Source: an uncultured Bacteroidota bacterium (GTDB taxonomy: Bacteria > Bacteroidota > Bacteroidia > Chitinophagales > Chitinophagaceae). Taken from it: a stretch of DNA of 10,624 nucleotides. Positions 1 through 6,551 of the stretch are shown piece by piece. The stretch covers positions 1 through 10,624 of the forward strand of contig CAMLGR010000155.1 in NCBI GenBank assembly GCA_946479615.1, in the 5' to 3' direction. Each line of letters opens with the position of its first letter. Position 1 is the first letter of the stretch. The position numbers and the translations under genes are program-made. The notes beneath the pieces were generated by a model. That model saw only the letters and a program-made list of their open reading frames with translations, ran no database searches and had not been told where the DNA came from.

Positions 1-921
1 CGGATCGGTACCGGGTATTTCAGCTATTACATTATAACCTTGTGTGTCTTTTGTATTGAATTCGGTTTGAACATCCACATCAAGCGATACGGGATAACCT
101 GCATCGACCAGGCGGCAGATCGTCATATAATCTTCAATTGCCAGCATGATGTCGAGGAAATTTTCCGGTGAGCTGGCACTATATGCGCCACCACCCTGTA
201 CAAATAATGTTCCATCATGTCCTCTCGGGCTGGTACTTACCAGTGCCACAGCTCCTTCTTTAGCCGCCATGTCGCGAAGAAGATTGGCAACGGTCAAGGA
301 AGATTGCGCATTGCGTCTTTGTTCGCGGAAACGGCGCTGTGCCGCTGTATCGTTCTGCCGCGGTTGCTGCATGACAGCAGCGGCCATTTTATCCAACTCT
401 TCGTCGGTATAGCGTTTGGCATCTGCATCAAAAGTTTGTTTCAGGGTATCCTGGCGATAGAGAACGATAATATTGCCTTTCATTTTGCCACGATAGGCTT
501 CCAGTTCAACAGAATCCTTTGCCTTGACCAGTAAAACGCCGGCATGTTTTAATCCCTTGGTGCCTTTTGTCCAGGTTTTAGGGAAAGCGATCAGCGGTTT
601 ATAGTAAGGCGCTGTCATCGCGATATAACTTTTCCGGAGTTCCCATCCCTTTCCAAATTCACCCCAGGGCTCCAGGTTGGCATTGACAAGGCCCCAGCGT
701 GTCATTTCTTCTTTGGCCCAGGTGGATGCTTTTTTCAATCCCGGCGAACCACTTAGTCTTGGACCATTGGCATCGGTGAGATGAAAAGCGATATCCATTA
801 CTTTGGAATGGGTAGTTCCTTCTGTTTTGATCTTATTGACCATGTCCAGGTCAATTTTTTCCTGTGCAGACAGAGCAGTAATAAAGAATAGCAGTACCAG
901 CGAAGCAGTAAATTTTCTCAT
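1..921 (-). CDS. M28-family metallopeptidase, N-terminal part (truncated by window edge)
   Basis: The start codon is at 919-921 and the frame stays open to base 1, giving 307 residues. A signal peptide is visible at residues 1-20 (MRK, then a hydrophobic stretch ending ALSAQ), so the product is exported. The next segment (DIAFHLTDANGPRLSGSPG) is the N-terminal helix region typical of M28 aminopeptidases related to carboxypeptidase Q. Residues about 120-260 match the position of the inserted PA domain (VLLVKAKDSVELEAYRGKMK, then NIIVLY). The last residues, YNVIAEIPGTDP, are the strand that enters the zinc peptidase fold. The zinc ligands normally follow this point and lie outside the window, so catalytic competence cannot be judged. 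The likely role is periplasmic or secreted peptide hydrolysis. The gene follows a DUF3347 gene on the same strand, but a strong terminator lies between them, so it probably has its own promoter in the short 922-966 leader. The family call is confident; the substrate is unknown. Confidence 0.88.
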   Translation of the reverse strand, partial: MRKFTASLVLLFFITALSAQEKIDLDMVNKIKTEGTTHSKVMDIAFHLTDANGPRLSGSPGLKKASTWAKEEMTRWGLVNANLEPWGEFGKGWELRKSYIAMTAPYYKPLIAFPKTWTKGTKGLKHAGVLLVKAKDSVELEAYRGKMKGNIIVLYRQDTLKQTFDADAKRYTDEELDKMAAAVMQQPRQNDTAAQRRFREQRRNAQSSLTVANLLRDMAAKEGAVALVSTSPRGHDGTLFVQGGGAYSASSPENFLDIMLAIEDYMTICRLVDAGYPVSLDVDVQTEFNTKDTQGYNVIAEIPGTDP

Positions 922-966
922 GTGTATTGTGTTTGTGATAGAGGAAAGGTAGTAAAAAGTCAAAAA

Positions 967-1029
967 TCAAAATTAAAAATTCAAAAGGGTTTCCTGCTAC
1001 AGGAAACCCTTTTGAATTTTTAATTTTGA
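967..1029 (-). terminator. Perfect 30-bp stem hairpin, intrinsic terminator of the DUF3347 gene
   Basis: Bases 967-996 pair perfectly with 1000-1029 around a three-base loop (CTA). The core stem AAAAGGGTTTCCTG / CAGGAAACCCTTTT is flanked by A-rich and T-rich arms. Read on the minus strand it starts one base after the TAA stop of the upstream gene and runs into a T-rich stretch. This is the classic intrinsic-terminator layout. The stem is longer than a terminator needs, so it may have an additional role. Confidence 0.75.
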
Positions 1030-1030
1030 C

Positions 1031-1648
1031 TTATTTCCTTGTCGTATCAGCAATCATAAAATTGATTGTATCCTTAGGTCCGCCGCAGGTGAGCATTTTC
1101 AATCCCATATAAGGATTCCTTACGGCATCGGTCTGGCTGAGCCAGTTACCGGGTCTGTCTTCTCCGAATGCCATCGGGCATTCCTGCCAGTATAATTTAT
1201 TCGCATCATATTTTACCACGATGAAGATGAGCCGGAGATTTTCGGAGAGTGTATTGAATGAAATTCTTTTGTTACCGATCGAAGGATTGGACAATATCGA
1301 ATCGGTTGCTGTTTTTGCATTGGCCAACGGATCAAGTACGGATTCATAGATGCCGGTAGTATCGACTTTCAATTCTTCAATCCTCAATCCTTCGAGGGAT
1401 GTTCTGAGAGCGGTTGCATTTTTATCGATGGCTGGAATATCGGCTTTTACAAATCCTTCCGACATGGCATAATAATCATCGAGCATGGATTGGATAGACT
1501 TGTTGAATGTATCACTGTGTTTGCTCACGGCGAGAGCCACTGGTTTCGGGCCTTTGGGTCCGCGTTTTCCACCCCTGAAATAAGTAAAATAGATATATCC
1601 TGCAAACCCTAATAGTAAAATCCCGAGGATAGCCAAAATCCTTTTCAT
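1031..1648 (-). CDS. DUF3347-type membrane-anchored protein with conserved Cys/Met C-terminus
   Basis: The product has 205 residues. Residues 4-23 form one hydrophobic segment (an N-terminal anchor or uncleaved signal), followed by a basic Gly/Pro/Lys stretch, so the rest probably lies in the periplasm. Residues about 45-150 look helical, with YYAMSEGFVKAD at 59-70, the start typical of DUF3347 domains. The C-terminus carries the signature ECPMAF (C157, M159), then W169, NPYMG (178-182), M185 and C188. In Bacteroidota this pattern is found in DUF3347 proteins, often near copper or heavy-metal efflux systems or fused to CusB-like adaptors. A soft-metal site made by the Cys and Met residues is therefore an inference, not shown here. 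No metal-efflux genes are visible nearby. The gene has its own putative promoter and terminator, which suggests a monocistronic unit. The start was chosen because the hydrophobic segment follows it directly. Confidence 0.8.
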   Translation of the reverse strand: MKRILAILGILLLGFAGYIYFTYFRGGKRGPKGPKPVALAVSKHSDTFNKSIQSMLDDYYAMSEGFVKADIPAIDKNATALRTSLEGLRIEELKVDTTGIYESVLDPLANAKTATDSILSNPSIGNKRISFNTLSENLRLIFIVVKYDANKLYWQECPMAFGEDRPGNWLSQTDAVRNPYMGLKMLTCGGPKDTINFMIADTTRK

Positions 1649-1662
1649 GAAAAAAATTTGAA

Positions 1663-1670
1663 CAAATATA
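1663..1670 (-). promoter_or_regulatory. Putative Bacteroidota -7 box (TATATTTG) for the DUF3347 gene
   Basis: On the minus strand the bases read TATATTTG, a perfect match to the Bacteroidota TAnnTTTG -7 element, 14 bases before the ATG. No good TTG/TTTG -33 element is present at the usual 19-21 nt spacing, and the implied leader is only about ten bases, so this is a moderate call. Confidence 0.4.
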
Positions 1671-1713
1671 TATCAAACGGATAGGAGTTGATAATGCATT
1701 ATTTTTGCGTGGA

Positions 1714-1741
1714 AGTGAATGGTGAATAGTCAATGGTCAAT
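1714..1741 (+). repeat. Left arm of S23 element: four RGTSAAT heptamers
   Basis: The arm reads AGTGAAT, GGTGAAT, AGTCAAT, GGTCAAT in tandem. The first base alternates A/G and the fourth is G, G, C, C. It is inverted with respect to 2167-2194. Confidence 0.85.
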
Positions 1742-1791
1742 GGGAAATCATCTGGTCAGAGGCAATTCTTCCGGTAATTAAACCTTGTTGC

Positions 1792-2139
1792 ATGTTTTTG
1801 ACGCTGAATCATCAAAAACTCGAGCTTTATAAAGCCTCAAGACAATTTGTTTGCGAATGCTATAAGTTGGTAAAAAATCTGCCTGTTGAAGAAAAATTTG
1901 GGATGATAAATCAAATAAAAAGAGCAGCCTTATCCGTTCACCTGAATATCGCCGAAGGCGCATCAAGAAAATCCGAAGCGGAAAGAAAGCGATATTTTGA
2001 AATTGCACGGGGCTCAATCATTGAAATTGATGCAGCATTGGATATTGCTCAAGCCCTTAATTATATCCAAACACTTAATATTGCAAAATTAGGAGAATTA
2101 ATGATCACCTGTTTTAAAAATGCTGACAGGCTTGATTAA
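1792..2139 (+). CDS. S23 / 23S-rRNA-intervening-sequence four-helix bundle protein
   Basis: The product has 115 residues, the usual length for this family. Family landmarks run in order: LELYKASRQFVCECYKLVKN (10-29, helix 1), PVEEKFGMINQIKRAALSVH (31-50, helix 2), the hallmark LNIAEGASRKS (51-61), then FEIARGSIIEIDAALDIAQAL (helix 3, about 69-89) and a C-terminal helix. Known relatives form homopentameric barrels of four-helix bundles with a basic surface; Avd, the accessory protein of diversity-generating retroelements, shares the fold. The cellular role of free-standing members is not established. No reverse transcriptase and no template or variable repeats are present here, so it is not part of a retroelement of that type. 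The ATG at 1792 is the only sensible start and no Shine-Dalgarno sequence is seen. The gene looks A+T-richer than its neighbours. It lies between inverted heptamer arms, which ties it to the surrounding element. Confidence 0.9.
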   Translation: MFLTLNHQKLELYKASRQFVCECYKLVKNLPVEEKFGMINQIKRAALSVHLNIAEGASRKSEAERKRYFEIARGSIIEIDAALDIAQALNYIQTLNIAKLGELMITCFKNADRLD

Positions 2140-2166
2140 CTCAACTATTAGACAGTAACTATATTT

Positions 2167-2194
2167 ATTCACCATTCACTATTGACCATTCACT
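2167..2194 (-). repeat. Right arm of S23 element, ending at the ABC-F start codon
   Basis: On the minus strand this reads AGTGAAT, GGTCAAT, AGTGAAT, GGTGAAT. It matches the left arm except at three G/C swaps, all at the fourth base of a heptamer. Its last base (2194) immediately precedes the ATG at 2195, so it forms the whole translation-initiation region of the next gene. Confidence 0.85.
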
Positions 2195-4183
2195 ATGTTA
2201 GCTGGATTACAAAATGTGACCTTTGAATTTGGAGCGAGAGCGATTGTGGAAGAAGCGACCTGGCATATTCAGCCGGGAGAACGGATCGGGTTGATCGGGT
2301 ATAACGGAACCGGTAAGTCTACCCTGCTGAAATTGCTGGTAGGAGAATATGCACCTTCCGCCGGCACCGTAGAAAGAAGCCGGACTACTTCCATCGGGTA
2401 CCTGCACCAGGATTTGCTGAGTTTCGATACCAACGATTCGATCTTACAGGTAGCGATGAGCGCTTTTGAACGCGTACTGCAGTTGGAAAAAGAGATCGAA
2501 GAGATAGGAAAAGAACTGGAACGCACCGGCGATGAAAAGACATTGCTGGAGTATACCGATCGCCTGCATGAGCTCGAGACCCTCGGCGGGTATAATATCC
2601 ATCATAAAACAGAAGAAGTATTACAGGGGCTTGGTTTTCCCAATGCCGATCTTCAACGTCCCTATAAAGAATTCAGCGGGGGTTGGAGAATGCGGGTATT
2701 GCTGGCAAAGATGATCCTGCAGCAACCGGATCTGTTACTATTGGATGAGCCGACCAACCACCTTGACCTTCCTTCTATCGAATGGCTGGAAAAATACCTG
2801 CTGCATTACCATGGTTCGGTAGTGATCGTAAGTCACGATAAATATTTCCTGAACAGGATGGTGACCAAGATCGTGGAAGTGTATCAGCAGCAGTTGCATA
2901 TTTATAATGGTAATTATGATTTTTATGAAAAAGAAAAAGCGATCCGCATAGACCTGCAGCAGAAGGCATACGAAAACCAGCAGGATTATATCCGCCAGCA
3001 GGAAAGATTCGTGGAGCGGTTCAAAGCGAAAGCCAGTAAAGCAGCACAGGCGCAAAGTATACAGAAAAGACTGGATAAACTGGAACGTATTGAAGATTCT
3101 ACACTGGAAAGACCGAATATCCGCATCAACTTCCGGGTGGATAAAACACCGGGAAGAGTACTTGTAGAATTAAAACATATTTCCAAAGCATTCGGTGAGA
3201 CGGTCATTGTAAAAAATACATCTGCGGAAATTGACAGGGAAGATAAGATTGCACTGATCGGTGCGAATGGAAAGGGTAAGTCTACCCTGCTGCGTATCAT
3301 CGCCGGTGTGGAACCTTATGATGAAGGTGACCGCAAATGGGGACATAATGTAGAAGAAAGTTTCTATGCACAGCACCAGCTCGAGGCATTAAATATCAAT
3401 AACACTATCCTCGATGAAATGAAAGAATGCGGCAGCCAGATGACCGAGCTCGAATTGCGGGGACTGCTGGGTTGTTTTCTTTTCAGTGGAGATGATGCGG
3501 ATAAGAAGATTAAAATATTAAGTGGTGGTGAGAAAGCAAGGGTGGCGCTGGCAAAAACGATTGTCAGCAAGGCCAATTTCCTGATGCTCGATGAGCCGAC
3601 CAATCACCTTGACATGCATAGCTGCGATCTGCTGATCGATGCGTTGAATAAATACCAGGGAAGTTTGATCCTGGTCAGCCACGACAGGTATTTCATTTCC
3701 AAAACCGCCAATAAGATATGGGAGATCGTTGATCACGAGATCAAGGAATTCAAAGGCGGGTATAATGAATGGGTGGCCTGGAAAGAAAGAATGGCAAAGC
3801 AGGAAGCAGAAACGAAAAAATCAGAAGGAAAAAATCAAAAGCAACAGGATCAGCCTGCCAAACAACAAGCTGCAAAGAATGAGCAACCGGTCATGAAGCA
3901 ACAGCAACCCGTTGCGAAACCAGTCGCCGCTGCACCGATCGATAAGGATGCAAAAAAAGAATTACAAAGATTGCAGAAACAATTCCAGCAACTTGAAGAA
4001 CAGATTGCCAAATTGAAAGAACAAAAGAATCAACTGGAAGCATCACTGGCCGATCCGGCCACGTATTCCGATAAGAATAAATTCCTGCAGGCAGAAACAG
4101 CCTATAAAAAAGCCGCCGATGAACTGGCTCAACTGAATGTGAAGTATGAAGGGATTTTTGAGAAGATCATGGAGCTGGAATAG
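2195..4183 (+). CDS. ABC-F family ATPase (ribosome-associated, Uup/Ettlike)
   Basis: The product has 662 residues with two ABC domains and no membrane segments, so it is a cytosolic ABC-F protein. Domain 1 has Walker A GYNGTGKST (35-43), signature SGGW (161-164), Walker B LLLLDE (180-185) and switch SHD (213-215). A charged helical linker follows at about 230-315; in ABC-F factors this segment contacts the P-site tRNA. Domain 2 has GANGKGKST (356-364), LSGGE (442-446), FLMLDE (462-467) and SHD (495-497). Both Walker B glutamates are present, so both sites look active. Residues 535-585 form a Gln/Lys/Ala/Pro-rich linker and 585-660 a C-terminal coiled coil, as in Uup-like members that bind nucleic acid. 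The family works on stalled or idle ribosomes; a resistance role is not indicated. The start codon abuts the S23 repeat arm, no Shine-Dalgarno sequence is seen, and a repeat begins two bases after the stop. Confidence 0.93.
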   Translation: MLAGLQNVTFEFGARAIVEEATWHIQPGERIGLIGYNGTGKSTLLKLLVGEYAPSAGTVERSRTTSIGYLHQDLLSFDTNDSILQVAMSAFERVLQLEKEIEEIGKELERTGDEKTLLEYTDRLHELETLGGYNIHHKTEEVLQGLGFPNADLQRPYKEFSGGWRMRVLLAKMILQQPDLLLLDEPTNHLDLPSIEWLEKYLLHYHGSVVIVSHDKYFLNRMVTKIVEVYQQQLHIYNGNYDFYEKEKAIRIDLQQKAYENQQDYIRQQERFVERFKAKASKAAQAQSIQKRLDKLERIEDSTLERPNIRINFRVDKTPGRVLVELKHISKAFGETVIVKNTSAEIDREDKIALIGANGKGKSTLLRIIAGVEPYDEGDRKWGHNVEESFYAQHQLEALNINNTILDEMKECGSQMTELELRGLLGCFLFSGDDADKKIKILSGGEKARVALAKTIVSKANFLMLDEPTNHLDMHSCDLLIDALNKYQGSLILVSHDRYFISKTANKIWEIVDHEIKEFKGGYNEWVAWKERMAKQEAETKKSEGKNQKQQDQPAKQQAAKNEQPVMKQQQPVAKPVAAAPIDKDAKKELQRLQKQFQQLEEQIAKLKEQKNQLEASLADPATYSDKNKFLQAETAYKKAADELAQLNVKYEGIFEKIMELE

Positions 4184-4185
4184 AA

Positions 4186-4370
4186 TGTCTGAACCAGGAT
4201 TTATTGGATTAATGTGGATTAATGGGATTTTGGGGAAATGAAATTCCGCTAGTTGAAAGTTAAAAATAAACAGGGGATAGAAAGTTGCAGATACTTTCTA
4301 TCCCCTGTTGTCCTTATACTATTCTTATTTCCTATAAATCCCATTAATCCAATAAATCCTGGTTCAGACA
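4186..4370. repeat. Large inverted repeat, TGTCTGAACC family, copy 1
   Basis: Bases 4186-4214 are the exact reverse complement of 4342-4370 (29 of 29), both ends starting TGTCTGAACCAGGATTTATT when read inward. The left arm then carries an extra TGGATTAATG, a tandem duplication of the preceding ten bases, before the match to the right arm resumes more loosely. GGATT recurs at 4197, 4206, 4216 and 4225. No ORF worth calling lies inside; the interior holds a terminator-like hairpin. The element begins two bases after the ABC-F stop and ends 36 bases before the TPR gene. A second copy of the family is at 8816-8927. Confidence 0.85.
4269..4309 (+). terminator. Terminator-like hairpin nested inside the 4186-4370 repeat
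   Basis: Bases 4269-4285 pair perfectly with 4293-4309 (17 bp, core CAGGGGATAGAAAGT) around a seven-base loop. An A-rich stretch precedes it (TTAAAAATAA), but the downstream side is only moderately T-rich (TTGTCCTTATACTATTCTTA). It most likely ends transcription from the ABC-F gene. It could instead be the tip of a larger folded RNA formed by the outer repeat. Confidence 0.55.
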
Positions 4371-4406
4371 ATTTTATCGTACCTTTTTCCTACCAAATTA
4401 TTTCAT

Positions 4407-6149
4407 ATGAAATCGAAACTTCTGCTGCTTGCCGGCCTGGCATTCATTACTGCTTTGCTGGCCTTCCGGTTTGAAAAGATGGTGGTTCATCGCAGTGAGC
4501 TTACCGCTGCTGCGCATTACCAATCGCGAAGCATTGTTCGCTGCGGAGCCGATTGGGCGCGGCTGAAAGATTATTTCGAAGAGACCTCTATCCCGCTGAT
4601 TGCCGGCGCTGGTAGTTATAAATGGAATATCAGTACAAAGAATGATAGCGCCCAATTGTATTTCAACCAGGGCATCAATATGTATTACAGCTTTCACATT
4701 ATCGAGGCAATGGCATCTTTCAAAAAAGCAGCGGGCTTCGATCCTTCCTGCGCTATGCTGGAATGGGCGCAGGCACTTACCTATGGCCCGAATATCAATG
4801 ACCTTGGATATGCAGCTTCGCCGGAAGCATTGGAAGCAACGAATAAAGCTGATGGTTTGCAGACCACTGCTTCTGGTAAAGAAAAAATGCTGATCGCAGC
4901 TATGAAGGCCAGGTATTCTGCTGATTCGACTGAATCAAGGGAAAAGCTGAACCAGTTGTATGCCGATAAAATGAAAGAGGTATATGAAAAATACCCGGCC
5001 GATGCAGATGTAGCAGCCTTATATGCAGATGCACTGATGCTGCAGCATCCCTGGGATCTCTGGAAGATCGATGGTACACCAAAACCCTGGACACCGCTTA
5101 TCCGCACCGTACTCGAAAAGTTATTAGCGAAAACGCCCAATCATCCGGGTGCGAATCATTATTATATCCATGTTATGGAGCCATCGCCGTATGCGTCACT
5201 GGCTGTTCCGAGCGCTGACAGGTTGGGCAAACTTACACCCGGTCTTTCGCATACCGTTCATATGCCTTCTCATATCTACCTGCGTACAGGTAATTATAAT
5301 CGCGGCATTACCGTCAACGAAGATGCAGTGAACAGTTATAAGAAGATGATCCCTTTATATGGAGCGGTTACCTCGAATGATTTTTTGTATATCATTCACA
5401 ATGTGCACATGCAAACGAATCAATCGATGCTGGGAGGAAAAGCGGCCTATTCCGTACAATCAGCAATAGAAACAGTGAACAGTATTCCCAAAGATTATCT
5501 CGGTGCGACGGGTGCATTGGGTAATTATGTACAATATATTTATATGACGCCGGTATTAGTGGATATCCGTTTTGGCAGGTGGAATGAATTACAAAAAATG
5601 GCAAAACCCGATGCATCGCAGGTGTATAGCAATATACTTTATCATTTTGGAAAAGGAATGGCAGCCGCTAACCTGTCTGATCCTGTAGCGGCACAAAATG
5701 AACTGGTGCAAATGCAGGAGCTGATGAAAGATAGCAGCCTGGCTATTCCCCTCTCTCCTTTTTCCGCTGCTATTGAAGGAGCGATTGTAGCAGAAGGATT
5801 GCTGGCCGGAACGATTGCGTTGAAAGAAAAGAAGTATACAGAAGCGATCACTGATTTTACAAAGGCTGTCAATACGGAAGAAGAGATGGTGTACAATGAA
5901 CCGAGAGACTGGTTACTGAATCCCAAGCAATATCTCGGTAATGCATTGGTGGCGGCAGGTAAAGGCAAGGAAGCGGAAGCTGTGTTTCGCCGCGATCTGA
6001 AGGTGAATAATGAAAATGGCTGGTCATTGTATGGGTTGTATCAGTCTTTATCAGCACAAAAGAAACAAGCGGAAGCGGTGAAGATGCTAGCCCGTTATAA
6101 GATAGCATTTGCCAGGGCAGATGTGAAGTTGTCGAATGCGGTGTTATAG
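4407..6149 (+). CDS. Exported tetratricopeptide-repeat protein with conserved His-rich core
   Basis: The product has 580 residues. Residues 1-20 form a signal peptide or single anchor (MKSK, then a hydrophobic run). TPR-like helices are seen at about 83-125 (LYFNQGINMYYSFHIIEAMA), 470-490 and 505-565. The centre carries conserved-looking blocks: NHPGANHYYIHVME (245-258), then LSHTVHMPSHIYLRTGNYNRG (280-300) and HNVHMQTNQSMLGG (331-344). Near the C-terminus are YNEPRDWLLNPKQYLGNAL and AEAVFRRDLKVNNENGWSLY. From memory, this set of blocks is shared by a widespread uncharacterised bacterial TPR family. The histidines H251, H255, H282, H285 and H289 are clustered, and a metal site is possible but unproven. 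Repeat elements flank the gene on both sides, so it is probably transcribed alone. TACCTTTT at 4380-4387 could be a degenerate -7 box. The start at 4407 puts the signal sequence right at the N-terminus. Confidence 0.85.
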   Translation: MKSKLLLLAGLAFITALLAFRFEKMVVHRSELTAAAHYQSRSIVRCGADWARLKDYFEETSIPLIAGAGSYKWNISTKNDSAQLYFNQGINMYYSFHIIEAMASFKKAAGFDPSCAMLEWAQALTYGPNINDLGYAASPEALEATNKADGLQTTASGKEKMLIAAMKARYSADSTESREKLNQLYADKMKEVYEKYPADADVAALYADALMLQHPWDLWKIDGTPKPWTPLIRTVLEKLLAKTPNHPGANHYYIHVMEPSPYASLAVPSADRLGKLTPGLSHTVHMPSHIYLRTGNYNRGITVNEDAVNSYKKMIPLYGAVTSNDFLYIIHNVHMQTNQSMLGGKAAYSVQSAIETVNSIPKDYLGATGALGNYVQYIYMTPVLVDIRFGRWNELQKMAKPDASQVYSNILYHFGKGMAAANLSDPVAAQNELVQMQELMKDSSLAIPLSPFSAAIEGAIVAEGLLAGTIALKEKKYTEAITDFTKAVNTEEEMVYNEPRDWLLNPKQYLGNALVAAGKGKEAEAVFRRDLKVNNENGWSLYGLYQSLSAQKKQAEAVKMLARYKIAFARADVKLSNAVL

Positions 6150-6172
6150 GCGAAGTAAATTTATTGCCATGG

Positions 6173-6206
6173 ATGCACGGAATCGCCTTCGGCGATATTG
6201 ATGCAT
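6173..6206 (+). terminator. Possible weak terminator hairpin after the TPR gene
   Basis: ATCGCC (6182-6187) pairs with GGCGAT (6191-6196) around a TTC loop, and ATGCA (6173-6177) can pair with TGCAT (6202-6206) outside it. There is no T tract after it, so the terminator role is tentative. Confidence 0.3.
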
Positions 6207-6230
6207 AAGTGAGATAGTTTAATTGTACAA

Positions 6231-6454
6231 ACAATAGAACACGGATAAATGTGGATGGACGGATAAAAATGGATATAGGGAATCGGGCATTAAAGATCAA
6301 TACACATCTGTTTTATCTGTGTGATCCGTGTTCCATTTCTTAAATCAGGAACAATAGAACACGGATAAATGTGGATGGATAAAAATGGATATGGGGAATC
6401 GGGCATTAAAAATCCAATGGATATCCGTTTATCCACTTTTATCCGTGTTCTATT
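6231..6454. repeat. Tandem pair of inverted-repeat hairpins (GAACACGGATAAA family)
   Basis: Two direct copies start with ACAATAGAACACGGATAAAT at 6231 and 6351, exactly 120 bases apart, and stay nearly identical for about 60 bases (one four-base indel plus single substitutions) through GGGAATCGGGCATTAAA. Each copy is followed by an inverted arm. In the second, 6353-6376 pairs with 6431-6454 at 23 of 24 positions. In the first, GAACACGGAT (6237-6246) pairs with 6324-6333, with weaker pairing beyond. GGAT words recur about every 8-10 bases. No ORF lies inside. Confidence 0.8.
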
Positions 6455-6551
6455 CTTCCCATACCAAACCCTCCATCTACCCGGGAAGAGTAACAATAAA
6501 AAAAGGTTTGTACTTTGTGAACCAATTCACTCCTTCATACCTTATACGTCT

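Larger units (their letters stand above)
1714..2194 (+). mobile_element. S23-type element: four-helix-bundle ORF framed by heptamer inverted repeats
   Basis: A single small ORF (1792-2139) is enclosed by inverted arms at 1714-1741 and 2167-2194. Each arm is four consecutive heptamers of the form RGTSAAT, and the arms match at 25 of 28 positions. ORF and arms together occupy nearly all of the divergent gap between the DUF3347 gene and the ABC-F gene. S23 proteins were first described as ORFs inside 23S rRNA intervening sequences bounded by complementary ends. This copy is intergenic, with no rRNA around it. That the whole unit moves as an element is inferred from the symmetric framing and the A+T-richer ORF; no target duplication was recognised. 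Confidence 0.55.

Noticed and set aside
217..534. Plus-strand open frame at the left end
   Set aside because: It is antisense to the clearly coding M28 peptidase frame, whose translation has a signal peptide and family blocks.
1714..2194. CRISPR-like array or diversity-generating retroelement (Avd-like S23 protein with short repeats)
   Set aside because: The heptamers are contiguous with no spacers. There is no reverse transcriptase and no template/variable repeat pair in the window.
1714..2194. Intervening sequence within a 23S rRNA gene
   Set aside because: The flanks are protein genes and no rRNA sequence is recognisable on either side.
2195..4183. Antibiotic-resistance ABC-F gene
   Set aside because: It has the general housekeeping layout with a long C-terminal coiled coil and no resistance-type context; nothing in the sequence supports a drug-specific role.
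4253..4474. Plus-strand 73-residue open frame before the TPR gene
   Set aside because: It translates the repeat arm (giving a low-complexity INPINPINP run) and overlaps the TPR start; there is no protein-like composition.
5869..6300. Minus-strand 143-residue open frame
   Set aside because: It crosses the end of the TPR gene and repeat DNA, is antisense, and has Ser/Pro/His-rich shadow composition.
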